Below the pieces are notes generated by a model that was not told the DNA's origin, did no database searches, and saw only the letters and a list, made by a program, of their open reading frames with translations. The position numbers and the translations under genes are program-made. Shown piece by piece: positions 38,401-46,717 of a stretch of 57,978 nt of DNA. Position 1 is the first letter of the stretch. The number at the start of each line of letters is the position of its first letter. The DNA comes from Coriobacteriales bacterium. GTDB taxonomy: Bacteria; Actinomycetota; Coriobacteriia; Coriobacteriales; UBA8131. Location: positions 1-57,978 of the forward strand of contig JAIRQA010000128.1 in assembly GCA_031256715.1 (NCBI GenBank), written 5' to 3'.

Positions 38401-39209
38401 CCATTTACTGCCCACGCACTCTGAAAGCCATCGGCAAACGGCTGCAGAAATGATGTTGGCAAAACTAAACCACGAAGATTATCGTCATTTACTGGCGCGC
38501 CAACATCAACGACATCAAATTGCTCATTTTTAGCTGCTGTCTCTTCCTGTGAACTTTCCTCACTTTGTTCACTATGCGCACCTAACTCACCTAACCCATT
38601 TTGCAGATTAAAATCGCCGCCCTCATTTAACTCTTCTTTTGTCGCAGACTCATTACTTAAGGCCTCAGACTGCCCTTCCGTAGTTTCATCATTATTTTTA
38701 TGTTGAGAAAAACTAACATCTTCGTTATCTGTTTGTGCATCGTTAGTTTCTGAACCGATAGGGGCAAGTAAGTTCTCGCCAAAGCTTTCTTCATCTGCTG
38801 AGCTACTGTCGACAGATTGCACATCTGTGCCTGACGATAAAACCACAGGTACGCCACTAACCTCATACTGCTCGCTTGCAGTCAACTCAGAGTTTGCCTG
38901 TGAATCGCTGATAACATTGGCATTCAGAGAAACTAGATCGCTTGGGGCGCGCGTCGCATCTAGTGTAGCTTGCTCATCTTGTTCTAAGACATTTTCGCCT
39001 CCCGCAAATGCCAGTGCCGGAATTATAGAAAGCAGCAGCAAAAAAGATAGTAAATACATTACTGCGCTTCGCGAAAAAGTTCTCTTTTTTGGTTTTATAG
39101 CCATTCTTTTATTGCAATGTCTTGACTGCTCTAAATTAATGTCATCCATAATTTCGTCCTGCATTTGCTCCTGCGTCTGTTTACGAAAGCTCAATTTGCT
39201 CTCCCTCAT
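32439..39209 (-). CDS. Giant surface protein with InlB-type repeats and C-terminal multi-helix anchor
   Basis: A 2256-residue secreted protein. The N-terminus has a long charged region and a signal helix (VMYLLSFLLLLSIIPALAFA, about 50-70), followed by about 150 acidic residues. The large middle (about 230-1550) is beta-rich and I recognise no named domain. An InlB B-repeat-like unit is near 1560, and four related units (TYKVRFLDWDG..., GYVFTGWS type) follow at about 1770-1950 and 2010-2080, interrupted by a Gly/Asn/Asp/Ser spacer. There is no LPXTG. Instead the C-terminus has three hydrophobic helices and a basic end, beginning with IPLGSFNAVMVWSLLNLIL. It is likely an adhesin or a wall-spanning protein; the ligand is unknown. 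The gene stands alone, flanked by folD and tRNA-Gln. Confidence 0.85.
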   Translation of the reverse strand: MRESKLSFRKQTQEQMQDEIMDDINLEQSRHCNKRMAIKPKKRTFSRSAVMYLLSFLLLLSIIPALAFAGGENVLEQDEQATLDATRAPSDLVSLNANVISDSQANSELTASEQYEVSGVPVVLSSGTDVQSVDSSSADEESFGENLLAPIGSETNDAQTDNEDVSFSQHKNNDETTEGQSEALSNESATKEELNEGGDFNLQNGLGELGAHSEQSEESSQEETAAKNEQFDVVDVGAPVNDDNLRGLVLPTSFLQPFADGFQSAWAVNGVAQSMVAFDVTKSYDPYGASPQYQYLSEHVLNFAKVDTKYSLTISYPDCYQAILANTPVGMVGAPTMGQNGSQKTITYNFKSSGSTIRTSARVVFRLLPDKVFNGMSGDYLDINAAFAEESLSPKQNTLKATYVSTTQKLYDCFTSADYPNNIFRRDGSTMQVNLDVLASGFPADSLTDSVYSLNSWSGALQDNVVSIDFNKLMIDTGTGSVAIADFLSANGLSLDQVLKVEQPDNLPSGASWDLNNGVLTYKIPGASRVYLGDLSYGSKVSVPFKLTVLDVFPSSANVTLQFLTEALHFSAKHNGFGDNLPAEQEALVNSNLPALSVRLVNLPFDLYMAPHTQSWMRPGTNDNDGFGYIYRGQDRQYLTRLYLKEFDPAVKDVSIKVDILDNPSLPGDTYVQGINFNAADGKIGLYNDNGTTGIVRYSDSLGNTRDFVINKASETYIDFSAHGLPALTTGNYYNLTFEHIEKIAFGNPYWKSGSWEGAYGLSNALFEMYGRVDATWDINGDVAYTQASIEVNGVLLPEGDSSIIEAGGYVSYDDSNNEHNKQAITITKRLSQTYYVSNMQLHDYAKPADEWGTSLSDVSLGGKVSLYGEVSVLHRDVVTGSYQGSGYYAYHDPVALFLVPKGLQLPSNLKDSVSAWIADVDASGNRSAREVDKSDFNVRLLLDANGKPVQYSLGSATASYVVAVEFKGLTVDNKYNSVYVDPNTGTKWTWLDNTIGVSLDLFVADSMSGKIGAFGLVATSDWEHAGYYANNTVQGIYYRDISEAALLKTGSTWLPAASGGAYLTGGGIDLKSSSFAEAEVGVDVYNTTPYDTTVFRTYQAGGDVPEIIAGDTGQFRIRLLNSSGEEFNNPTAYFILPRYNGVGANSWPLTADGNITVQKGAALGFNVWYTTDAADPTDDALAMQLADNTDTSLSWTLYTPGSTLPQNVSALKFESGSLPTVDGNNLYEATFGFVSPAVNGNNVLYGQAALGRTIYSFTDASGDVLKSSAGRTAGVKLKKTGAPWFDALISNANVEYKLGPVPEWTRGKVRDDKSPVGVQKVEVMSGGATGTLLATINSSAITHNPLTLAPDTQFSFIDNTTISNAIKGEYTIVYTSTADDDGQVAKAERKIIVRDTISATLKDISHTVAVNSPNLTSNDFANLVKAGVNFFDTQDSLDRSKLTFTALGSSLDTAVPGTYKYRIDYIDPAGNPSVPATLTIQVSANVVDFDINGGDGTAPQAQVIPTGGKVVKPQDPTRTGHTFVRWYVKGADPNTAYDFDSAVSSSFTLVAVWDDGSNSFSMTIETTKFELPVNEQYATPQPLLHTAANNAKIKQEAIDKAKFWRQGYAVNVTPQLSYTLLSDNDYRYVTNGFDKLVTVKATFDNGDESTVEIRVKVVDNIAPVITAPAALHYSVGGLPTTESALGVSALDSYQGDLTSTVTFKYYRVSTPANVYVTGGFAALDDSQPGEYLVYVNVADLSGNFAAQKSFRIVIEQAPPQYHTVRFFDSLDNSMLAQMQVLHGLGAQVNFIVPAHQGYTFIGWDKQFANVTTDLDVYARYSLNTYKVRFLDWDGTLLSSQNIGYGGIAVAPTNPFRTGYVFTGWSLPFNNVKADIDTWAQYRLLDVSTDIYFTVRFINWDGAILSSQTVIQGGSAIAPTVPNRTDYRFTGWSVPYNNVQANVDTYAQFTYIGSGGGGNGGSGGGDNGGGDGGNGGNGGGGNNGGGNGGSGGGDNGGGNGGSGGGSDADKDNEVYFTVNFLDWDKKELKTEQVLKGGSATAPPSPKRAGYTFIGWLPAFDNIQSDLDVIAQYKANSTVVAPPATPTAPGNPYVDAGFSETDAELLMSQSGNLLKDLFDGKIPLGSFNAVMVWSLLNLILALIAAISFIILLVQSIRNRNACLSIVISRFLAMAIALATVIVWAILDWPDGAVVWINFYTPIVVLLFLLFVAAIIVYVVFRRRKENNAKKNPEPQTDKNLVSIETKTGNIGKDAQVI
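33196..33354 (-). repeat. Gly-rich 36-bp-period repeat in the surface protein
   Basis: CCGCCGCCAGAG begins at 33196, 33232 and 33316 (spacings of 36 and 84 bp, all multiples of 12). It encodes GGSGGGDNGGGN-type units that form a flexible spacer between InlB-like units three and four. Confidence 0.85.
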
Positions 39210-39377
39210 TAATCAACTCGCCCTATCTACAATCTACAATTATCTAAAATTATTTCCCTTAAGATCCCCATACAGCTCATAGCTAAATAACTATTAGCCA
39301 CATACAATAGACTCTACCATAATTTATTATTTTGTCTTTACAAATCTAGCGTTTTATTTGATCTAATCGGCAAAAGG

Positions 39378-40232
39378 TTAATTATTAGCAAATTTGGTAG
39401 CCGCCTGCACCACATGCTTACACAAAACGCTAGTTGTCACTTTGCCAATGCCACCAGGAACAGGTGTTATTGCATCAACAATATTTACAGCAGCGGAAAA
39501 ATCTACGTCACCAACGAGTTGCCCGTTATTCTCGACATTAATTCCTACATCAATAACGGTTTGCCCTGGACGCAAATGATTGGCGTCAACTAATCTGGCG
39601 CGACCAACAGCGGCAATGACCAAGTCGGCCTGACGCACAATTTCTGGTAAGTTAATACTGCGCGAGTGTGCAATTGTTACTGTCGAATTACGATCGAGCA
39701 TCATCATGGCAACAGGCTTGCCCACAACCAAACTACGACCAACAACTACCGCATTTTTGCCAGAAAAGTCATAGTTGTAATGTTCAAGAAGTTCGATGCA
39801 AGACTGTGCGGTGCAAGGTGCGAAGCCTACATTTTCACCAGCATAAACAGAAGCAATAGACTTGTCGGTTATGCCATCGACATCTTTATCTGGATTTATA
39901 GCGTTGCGTACAACATCTTCATCTATATGCGCCGGAAGCGGACAGAGCAAAAGTATGCCGTGAATGCTAGCATCATCGTTTAATCTTATAATGGTATCTA
40001 AGACCTGCTTTTGCGTTGCGTCTTTAGAAAGTAGGTATTTGCTTGTTGCCACGCCCACATCCTCGCAGCGCTTTATAGCACCTCGCTCGTAAGCAATTTC
40101 GTCTTTAAGTTCACCTACCCTAACAATTGCTAGTGTAGGCTTAACGCCTCGTTGCTCTAGCTCTTTAACACTTTTTGTCGTGTCGGCGTTCATTACCTCT
40201 ACAACATCACGGCCATTAAGCAGTTTTGTCAT
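39378..40232 (-). CDS. folD: FolD-type methylenetetrahydrofolate dehydrogenase lacking the cyclohydrolase lysine
   Basis: Oxidises 5,10-methylene-THF. The Rossmann part is clear (VVVGRSLVVGKPVAMMML, DVDGITDKS, TPVPGGIGKVTTSVL). The catalytic region reads AYERGAIKRCEDVG. Aligned to E. coli FolD (YVASKRKACEEVG) on Tyr and on the CE-x-VG end, the Tyr is kept but the essential Lys four residues on is Ala. That Lys is required for the cyclohydrolase reaction in studied FolD/MTHFD enzymes. A dedicated cyclohydrolase gene is the next gene upstream, so this protein is probably a dehydrogenase only. The length of 284 is typical. GAGGAGG precedes the ATG. Confidence 0.93.
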   Translation of the reverse strand: MTKLLNGRDVVEVMNADTTKSVKELEQRGVKPTLAIVRVGELKDEIAYERGAIKRCEDVGVATSKYLLSKDATQKQVLDTIIRLNDDASIHGILLLCPLPAHIDEDVVRNAINPDKDVDGITDKSIASVYAGENVGFAPCTAQSCIELLEHYNYDFSGKNAVVVGRSLVVGKPVAMMMLDRNSTVTIAHSRSINLPEIVRQADLVIAAVGRARLVDANHLRPGQTVIDVGINVENNGQLVGDVDFSAAVNIVDAITPVPGGIGKVTTSVLCKHVVQAATKFANN

Positions 40233-40322
40233 TTACATCCTCCTCCAATTACCCCGCGGCTAAGTTTATGCCACAGATTGTACATTAAACTTTGTATTAA
40301 AGTTCATTACCCCGACATACCC

Positions 40323-41054
40323 TCATTTATTAGAATCCGTTAAAAAGTTAATGACATCACAATAAACTTTAGATGCCATACGGGAATTTTCTAACAGCGC
40401 TTCTACTTCACTATTTGCAGACAAGGCTTTGTTGCGATCTTTCATAAGCTTTGTGTTCGCAAAGGCACTAAGTGCCGCTGCCTTAAGAGCTGCGTTAGCA
40501 AAAATAGCACAACAACCAGCATCAGAAATAGCCAATCTAGTTCCCTTTTTGGTATATTCGGCTGCAAGCTCTATAACCTTATAAGACTCTTGCATGATAT
40601 GTAATGATGTCAAGTAGCAGTCGTCAAGTGCAAGCTCTATTTTATCTGCTTTTTCTTTTTTTTGTTGGTCATTTTCGCCAGATAAAGAATAGGCCAACAT
40701 TAGTGAATCAAAGGCTTTGCCGTCTTTATCTACAAGTTCTAATAGTCTGTCTTGCAAGGACTTAGCTCGCTGATTTAAAGCAATAATATCGTCTTGTACT
40801 TGGACATATTTTTCTTTACCAACAGTTAGCGAGCCAACCATGTTACCTAATGCCGCGGCTATAGCAGCAACTAAGGCAGCAGCTCCGCCTCCACCTGGAG
40901 TAGGTGCCTTAGAGGCTAAAACGCTTACAAATTGCTTACATGAAAGATTGATCGCTTGCTCAGCTAATACGTTTCCGCATGCTTGCTCGTCTGCGACATT
41001 GTTGTTGCATGCTTGCTCGTCTGCGACATTGTTGTTGCTTGGTTGCTCGCTCAT
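40323..41054 (-). CDS. fchA: Methenyltetrahydrofolate cyclohydrolase / formiminotetrahydrofolate cyclodeaminase family
   Basis: The FTCD-C/FchA fold is shown by SKAPTPGGGGAAALVAAIAAALGNMVGSLT followed by the long helical region (KYVQVQDDIIALNQRAKSLQ, DKDGKAFDSL). Between fhs and folD it most likely opens 5,10-methenyl-THF to 10-formyl-THF, as FchA does in clostridia. The first 35 residues are an extension with a duplicated NNNVADEQAC unit. No histidine-degradation genes are nearby, which argues against a cyclodeaminase role. AGGG lies before the ATG. Confidence 0.9.
   Translation of the reverse strand: MSEQPSNNNVADEQACNNNVADEQACGNVLAEQAINLSCKQFVSVLASKAPTPGGGGAAALVAAIAAALGNMVGSLTVGKEKYVQVQDDIIALNQRAKSLQDRLLELVDKDGKAFDSLMLAYSLSGENDQQKKEKADKIELALDDCYLTSLHIMQESYKVIELAAEYTKKGTRLAISDAGCCAIFANAALKAAALSAFANTKLMKDRNKALSANSEVEALLENSRMASKVYCDVINFLTDSNK
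40977..41049 (-). repeat. In-frame 30-bp tandem repeat at the start of fchA
   Basis: Two identical 30-bp units (40977-41006, 41007-41036) and a partial third encode NNNVADEQAC. The copies are perfect, so the event looks recent. Confidence 0.95.
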
Positions 41055-41123
41055 TATTTTGCCCTATCTTCTTAATGTAAGAAATCAAACACTATTAGCT
41101 TAACTTTGTTAAAACGTGGCTTT

Positions 41124-42803
41124 TTAAAAAAGACCGCTAATCTTTCCTGTTTCATCTACATCTATGCGTTCAGCTGCCGGAACCTTAGGCAAGCCTGGCA
41201 TTGTCATAATGTCACCTGTTAATGCCACAATAAATCCGGCACCAGCAGACACTTTTAAGCTACGGACGGTGATATTAAAGCCGCTTGGAGCGCCTAATAA
41301 TGCTGGGTCATCAGAAAAAGAATATTGTGTTTTTGCCATGCAGATAGGCAAGTGACCAAAGCCAAGCTCTGTGAGACGTTTTGCTTGTGCGCGAGCAGCA
41401 GGTAATATGTCAACGCCATCGGCGTGATAGATGCGCGTAGCAATGGCATTAATTTTTTGCTCAATAGAATTATCTTCGTCATAGGCAAATTGCATTTGGG
41501 AATCCTGCTCTACCAAACGCACAACCTCATTAGCAAGCGCAACGCCACCCTCGCCACCTTTAGCCCAAACGTCAGATAAAGCCACATTTACTCCAAGCTC
41601 GCGACAACGCTCATCTACCAATGCAAGCTCTGCCGCAGTATCTGTGGCAAACGCATTTATGGCAACTACTGCGGGTAACTTGTACACCTGAGTAATGTTA
41701 TGCACGTGTTGTAAGAGGTTGGCTAGTCCTGCCTCTAAGGCATTAAGATTTTCGTTTGCAAGTTCTGCCTTTGCAACGCCACCGTGATTCTTAAGTGCTC
41801 GCACGGTAGCCACAATAACAACGGCAGAAGGACGAAGATTAGCCAAACGACATTTAATATCTAAGAACTTCTCGGCACCAAGGTCGGCACCAAAACCGGC
41901 TTCAGTAACAGCATAGTCACCTAGCTTCATAGCTAATCTGGTTGCCATTACCGAGTTACAACCATGCGCAATGTTGGCAAAAGGCCCACCATGTATAAAT
42001 GCCGGCGTTCCTTCCAGCGTTTGCACCAGATTGGGTTTTAATGCGTCTTTTAAAAGCGCTGCCATCGCCCCATGAGCTTTTAGGTCTGCGGCTGTAACCG
42101 GCTTACCTGAGCGGTCATAAGCTACGACTATGCGGGCAAGCCTTTGCTTTAAGTCTGTAATTGAAGAAGCCAGACAAAGTATCGCCATGACCTCGGATGC
42201 AACTGTAATGTCAAAGCCATCCTCGCGAGGTACTCCTTGTGCAGATCCACCAAGACCATCAATAATATTGCGTAGCTGGCGGTCGTTCATATCTAACGCA
42301 CGGCGCCAAACTATACTCTTAGTGTCTATGTCTAGGGAATTTCCTTGCTGAATATGATTGTCCAACATCGCGGCAAGTAAATTGTTAGCAGCACCAATAG
42401 CGTGAAAGTCTCCCGTAAAGTGCAAGTTAATGTCTTCCATTGGCACTACCTGCGCAAAGCCCCCGCCCGCAGCACCTCCTTTTACGCCAAAAACCGGACC
42501 TAACGAGGGTTCACGTAAAGCAACAACAACATTTTTGCCAATGCGTGATAGTCCATCTGCTAAGCCCACAGTTGTTGTTGTCTTGCCTTCACCGGCAGGT
42601 GTAGGGTTTATCGCCGTTACAAGTATCAGCTTGCCATCTTTAGCATCAGACAGAGAACCAGATAAAATGTTGTAGTCTATCTTGGCTTTGTAGTCGCCAT
42701 AAAGCTCAAGGTATTCACTACTTACGCCAATGCTATTAGCAATTTGCGTAATTGGTTTAGGCGTAACTGATTGGGCAATCTCAATGTCAGATTTAATTGT
42801 CAT
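41124..42803 (-). CDS. fhs: Formate-tetrahydrofolate ligase
   Basis: Activates formate with ATP to give 10-formyl-THF. The P-loop-like motif [15 protein letters not shown], the [19 protein letters not shown] segment and FNINVRSL-like IKVSAGAGF ending (here [17 protein letters not shown]) are present. The length of 559 matches the family. AAGGAAG lies 7 bp before the ATG. With fchA and folD it forms a complete three-enzyme formate-to-methylene-THF route on three separate proteins. No other Wood-Ljungdahl genes are in the window. Confidence 0.97.
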   Translation of the reverse strand: MTIKSDIEIAQSVTPKPITQIANSIGVSSEYLELYGDYKAKIDYNILSGSLSDAKDGKLILVTAINPTPAGEGKTTTTVGLADGLSRIGKNVVVALREPSLGPVFGVKGGAAGGGFAQVVPMEDINLHFTGDFHAIGAANNLLAAMLDNHIQQGNSLDIDTKSIVWRRALDMNDRQLRNIIDGLGGSAQGVPREDGFDITVASEVMAILCLASSITDLKQRLARIVVAYDRSGKPVTAADLKAHGAMAALLKDALKPNLVQTLEGTPAFIHGGPFANIAHGCNSVMATRLAMKLGDYAVTEAGFGADLGAEKFLDIKCRLANLRPSAVVIVATVRALKNHGGVAKAELANENLNALEAGLANLLQHVHNITQVYKLPAVVAINAFATDTAAELALVDERCRELGVNVALSDVWAKGGEGGVALANEVVRLVEQDSQMQFAYDEDNSIEQKINAIATRIYHADGVDILPAARAQAKRLTELGFGHLPICMAKTQYSFSDDPALLGAPSGFNITVRSLKVSAGAGFIVALTGDIMTMPGLPKVPAAERIDVDETGKISGLF

Positions 42804-42857
42804 AGCAAAACTTCCTTAGAACGGCAACTTACAGTTATGAAATATTTATGAATAATA

Positions 42858-45266
42858 TTACTCCAGATGCTCTTCGATATCTAGCTCCATCATAGCAACA
42901 TTATCAAAAAGCTTTGCAGCTGTTTCTCTGGAAATACGCCCATGCTCCTGATATGAACGAATGGCTTCACGCTCAAAGGCAAGCGCGGCAGACTCGACAT
43001 CTGCCAGATGCATTTCATATTCTTTATTCTTGTGTACCGAAATACCTGTTAGAGGTCTACCAAATGTCTCTGTGCGCGACAAGCGACGGCGAAAATCACT
43101 AACAACCATATTTATGGCACGTATAGGTGCACCAGGTTCTGCCATAAGCGTATCTAGCTTGCGTAAGACATTGCGGTAGTTAACCCTTTGCAGTTCTTGC
43201 AAGCTAATAGCCATACTGTGTCGTCCCATCTTTGCGGCTTCGCCACGCAAAGCTTGACGTTGCTCTTTAGAGGGCTCTGACGCATTTAAGGCAGATTCTT
43301 TGTTGGCTCTGAATCTGCGAGCCAAAAAGCGGTGGCGCAATTGATCAAAGAAACCTTTAAGTAACCATTGCCTCTCGCCATGATGCTCGATATGCGACAA
43401 CATACGACTAAGCTGATATAAATACATGGTTCCCACAACCAAAGAAACCTTATCTTCATCTATAAGTTCTAAGGTATACTCGCGTTCCCAAGCTATAATA
43501 CGACGTCTAAGTTCGTCTTCATCAGGGTCGCTGATATTATTGTTTTGCTTGTATGTTATTAGGCGATTGTTGTATTGTCTAATAACACTTTCGCTAGCTT
43601 GCTTGTTTTGTGGCGTCATTTGTTCTGAAAGCCTATGTATGACGTTTCTGCAGATGTCCATAATTGCGCGTACTTCATCTTCTGGTTGTAAAGCTTCATG
43701 CACTTTTGGAGCTATAAGCGGAAGGACAAAGTTGGCAAGCAGGAGCGAAAGCATGATGATACATGACGCCAAAAAGAGTAAAAGACTTCGCTGCGGAAAA
43801 TCTGCTCCATCGCTTAATGTTAAAGGTATCGTAAGCAACAAAGCTAAGGTAATAGCACCTTTTACACCTGTTAATGAAAGCACTAAAGCATCGTGAACAT
43901 GTGCTTTAAAATAACCGGGAGCGCTGCGTTCGGCGGCAATGGCTGCGCGTCGTTGCGCCTTAACATCAAGCTTAGATTGTTCGCGCTCCTGCGTACGTAA
44001 AGTGTGACGTGCTTCAGCCATTTCCTCGATAGTTGTGATAGATTCATCTACTTGCGTCATAGAAGGCGTAGAATCAAAGGTCATAGGAAATGCAGAATAC
44101 GTAGCTTGTTGCGTCACCTCAGCTGCATTAGCTACACCTGTAACTTGCGTCACCTCAGCTGCATTAGCTACACCTGTAACTTGCGGCGACAGCGGTAGAT
44201 GCGCTTTTCTCGTTACAATAATACTATTGCGATGCATAACAAAGACCCAAATAAGGCGCAACAACATTATCGCTGCCAATATGGCAACAACGGCAACAAT
44301 CAGGCGTAGGTGACCTACCTCTGAAAACTGCCAAAGGTGCATCGTTAAACCAGGAAGTTGAGTGCCCAAAATTAGAAAGACTACACCATTAAGAGCATAA
44401 CCAATTACACTCCAAACACTACCTGAAACGATGTTTTGCATGGCTTTTGTTGGTGTTTGACTGCGACCACCAAAAGAGTGCGCAATGCCTGCGGTGACTA
44501 CAGCAATGATGCCGGAAACATGCAGAGCCTCGGCAATAAGAAAAACAATAAAAGGTGTAACAATCTCAAAAAGAACGTGAAAAGTAATGCTATCTACACC
44601 TCTTGCGCGCAAAAAGCGCACCAATGCATAACGCAATAACATTAGAACTATTCCTGTGGCAACGCCACCCAAAAACATGACAGCAAAGGTTATGGCAACA
44701 TCGCCAAAAAATACTAATCCAGGCTCGCCAGCCGCTGCGGCAAAAGGACCTACAGCCAAAGCTGCTAATGCAAACTGAAAAGAAACGATAGATGAAGCGT
44801 CATTAAAAAGTGCCTCGCCCTGTAAAAGCCCTTCCTGATCTTCTGTGATGGTAATGCTCTCTTTTAAAGAAGATACAGCTACAGCATCTGTAGGCGCTAA
44901 TGCTGCAGCTAGCGCAATGGCAGCGGCAAGCGGAATGGCAGGGACTAACCAGTTCACAAAACCGCCCACTGCCAAACAGGTAGTAAAAACCAAGCCTAGT
45001 GCCAGCAAAAGAATCGGCCGCTTAAGTCGCCAAAGCATAGGTTTATTGGCTTTCTTTGCGTCTTCAAAAAGTAAGGGAGCTATAAATAATACCAAGAAAA
45101 GTTCTGGGTCTAAGCTCATGTCAAAATGCAGAAAAGGCATCAGCGCAATTGCTATGCCTAGACCAATTTGGATTAATGGTGTAGAGATGCGCGGAAACCT
45201 TTGGCTAATAAGATTACTTAGAAGCACAGCGCCAAGCATTACCAATATGTATTCAAAAGAGTGCAT
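42858..45266 (-). CDS. Na+/H+ antiporter of the CPA1/NhaP type
   Basis: About twelve membrane helices cover residues 1-500, with an interrupting cytoplasmic loop at about 350-430 that carries the repeat. CPA1 features include LAPLLFEDAKKANK, AAALAPTDAVAVSSL and GLLQGEALFNDASSIVSFQ with the conserved ND pair. A 270-residue hydrophilic C-terminal tail is predicted to be cytosolic. It exchanges Na+ or K+ for H+ for pH or salt balance. No ribosome site is visible at the ATG; a -10-like TAGAAT lies 6 bp upstream. fhs begins 54 bp after its stop, so the two may share a transcript. Confidence 0.92.
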   Translation of the reverse strand: MHSFEYILVMLGAVLLSNLISQRFPRISTPLIQIGLGIAIALMPFLHFDMSLDPELFLVLFIAPLLFEDAKKANKPMLWRLKRPILLLALGLVFTTCLAVGGFVNWLVPAIPLAAAIALAAALAPTDAVAVSSLKESITITEDQEGLLQGEALFNDASSIVSFQFALAALAVGPFAAAAGEPGLVFFGDVAITFAVMFLGGVATGIVLMLLRYALVRFLRARGVDSITFHVLFEIVTPFIVFLIAEALHVSGIIAVVTAGIAHSFGGRSQTPTKAMQNIVSGSVWSVIGYALNGVVFLILGTQLPGLTMHLWQFSEVGHLRLIVAVVAILAAIMLLRLIWVFVMHRNSIIVTRKAHLPLSPQVTGVANAAEVTQVTGVANAAEVTQQATYSAFPMTFDSTPSMTQVDESITTIEEMAEARHTLRTQEREQSKLDVKAQRRAAIAAERSAPGYFKAHVHDALVLSLTGVKGAITLALLLTIPLTLSDGADFPQRSLLLFLASCIIMLSLLLANFVLPLIAPKVHEALQPEDEVRAIMDICRNVIHRLSEQMTPQNKQASESVIRQYNNRLITYKQNNNISDPDEDELRRRIIAWEREYTLELIDEDKVSLVVGTMYLYQLSRMLSHIEHHGERQWLLKGFFDQLRHRFLARRFRANKESALNASEPSKEQRQALRGEAAKMGRHSMAISLQELQRVNYRNVLRKLDTLMAEPGAPIRAINMVVSDFRRRLSRTETFGRPLTGISVHKNKEYEMHLADVESAALAFEREAIRSYQEHGRISRETAAKLFDNVAMMELDIEEHLE
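44111..44182 (-). repeat. Perfect 36-bp tandem duplication in the antiporter loop
   Basis: 44111-44146 and 44147-44182 are identical. They encode VTGVANAAEVTQ twice, in the cytoplasmic loop between membrane helices. Confidence 0.97.
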
Positions 45267-45272
45267 TATTGT

Positions 45273-45278
45273 ATTCTA
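45273..45278 (-). promoter_or_regulatory. -10-like box for a possible leaderless antiporter mRNA
   Basis: TAGAAT on the minus strand ends 6 bp before the ATG at 45266, the spacing expected if transcription begins at or near the A of the start codon. No ribosome site is present. No -35 is evident. Confidence 0.35.
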
Positions 45279-45404
45279 AGCGATTTTATTACAAAATTTT
45301 AGCGCCATTGCGGTATCATTATTTCAACGGAAATGAGTCTTACGCCAAAATATAAAGCAAGACGCAACCTTTTAACTAAAACCTTAGGCACTTAAGGAGT
45401 AAGC

Positions 45405-45770
45405 ATGGCAACACCAATTGTGGGGATAGACTTTAATGCTGCATTGGCTCAATTTAAGCTAGAGAGAGTTTTTTTGCGCATTCTAACAAAGTATCGCGAT
45501 AGCATTCCCGACGTCTTAGAACAACTAAGTAATTATGTAGAGAAGAAAACCCCTGTTGAAGGTCTTGATGACTACATAACAACTGTGCATGGACTAAAAG
45601 GGGCAAGCTATGGCATTTTTGCCAATGATTTAGGCGATTTAGCTAAAGATTTAGAGTTTGCCGCAAGGGATGGGCGCCTTGACTTTGTAAGTAGCAACAA
45701 TGGCAAGCTTGTATTGGAAACCAATGCTTTACTTAAGCGAATCGATAGTTATTTAAATGCAGCATCCTAG
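45405..45770 (+). CDS. Stand-alone Hpt domain phosphotransfer protein
   Basis: A 121-residue protein made of one Hpt helical bundle. The phosphorylated residue should be His62 in TTVHGLKGASYG, the canonical HxxKG motif. Hpt proteins shuttle phosphate between a kinase receiver and an output regulator. AAGGAG lies 6 bp before the ATG. No kinase or receiver gene is adjacent; the hybrid kinase at 16.0 kb, which already has its own Hpt, is the nearest candidate partner. It overlaps birA by 14 bp, which is probably only a transcriptional arrangement. Confidence 0.9.
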   Translation: MATPIVGIDFNAALAQFKLERVFLRILTKYRDSIPDVLEQLSNYVEKKTPVEGLDDYITTVHGLKGASYGIFANDLGDLAKDLEFAARDGRLDFVSSNNGKLVLETNALLKRIDSYLNAAS

Positions 45771-46689
45771 CATATCAATATGCTATCTTAATAGCGTAGA
45801 CTCTACCAATGACTACTGCAAACGCCTGCTTGCTAAAGATGGTGTTTTAAAATGCGCACAAAAAAATGCCCAAGACACTGTGCAGACAAGAGCAGAGAAT
45901 TTTTCGCAAAATAATGCAGATGAATTTGTACGAACAACAGAAGCAATAAAGTTGCCTTTTGCAGTAGTTGCCCTAGAACAGACCAAAGGTCGCGGTCGGC
46001 TTGGTCGCAAATGGCACTCCCCTCCTGGTGGTGCATATATATCATTGGCACTAATGGTTAATCATCCCAACGAAAATCCAGACGCATTAGCTGCCGTCTC
46101 GCCACTAAGCGCATTAGCTGTTTGCAAGGCTCTAGAGAAATATCGCTGTGCTAGTGTGAAATGGCCAAATGACGTTGTCTGCGCAAACGAAAAACTGGCG
46201 GGAATATTGGTTGAACGCATTGGCACTGTAAAAAATGACAGCGCAATAATAGTTATAGGTGTTGGCGTAAATGTGGTAGACACAAATTTTGCAGACTTAA
46301 AATTAACAAGTAAAGACAAAATACAGCTATCGCCAACCTTTGTTACCAATGGTCAGCAGCCAACTGGCTTTAATAACCCTAATAGGCAAAGCAACGAAAA
46401 CAATCTCAACAATTTAATTTACGAACTTTCAGAAACAATAATCGCCTCACTACATGATCATATTTGCGAATGGCAAGAAAATGGCCACTTGTTTTCTAGG
46501 TTTATTAGTGACTACAAAGCCAAACTTGTCACATTGGGACAAGATGTTATTGTGCGCAACGCACTTGGCGAAGTTATCGCCTCGGGCAAAGCTATAGATG
46601 TAGGCGCAAATGGCGAGCTTGTCTTAAGGTCTGGTGACGTCGTAAGTAAAGTTGCCACTGGCGAAGTCACTTTACGCGATATTGCTTAA
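45757..46689 (+). CDS. birA: Biotin-protein ligase (no DNA-binding domain)
   Basis: Attaches biotin to carrier proteins, here most likely to Lys607 of the carboxyltransferase-carrier fusion at 29.9 kb. Catalytic motifs are SVDSTNDYCKRLL, EQTKGRGRLGRKWHSPPGG, SVKWPNDVVCANEKLAGILVE and a C-terminal SH3-like domain. There is no N-terminal helix-turn-helix, so it cannot act as a BirA repressor. About 35 extra residues (DTVQTRAENFSQNN region) are inserted between the first helix and the biotin-binding loop; they are polar and species-specific. It overlaps the Hpt gene by 14 bp. Confidence 0.95.
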   Translation: MQHPSISICYLNSVDSTNDYCKRLLAKDGVLKCAQKNAQDTVQTRAENFSQNNADEFVRTTEAIKLPFAVVALEQTKGRGRLGRKWHSPPGGAYISLALMVNHPNENPDALAAVSPLSALAVCKALEKYRCASVKWPNDVVCANEKLAGILVERIGTVKNDSAIIVIGVGVNVVDTNFADLKLTSKDKIQLSPTFVTNGQQPTGFNNPNRQSNENNLNNLIYELSETIIASLHDHICEWQENGHLFSRFISDYKAKLVTLGQDVIVRNALGEVIASGKAIDVGANGELVLRSGDVVSKVATGEVTLRDIA

Positions 46690-46717
46690 TGACAGCACAA
46701 ATTGCATTTTTCTGCGT

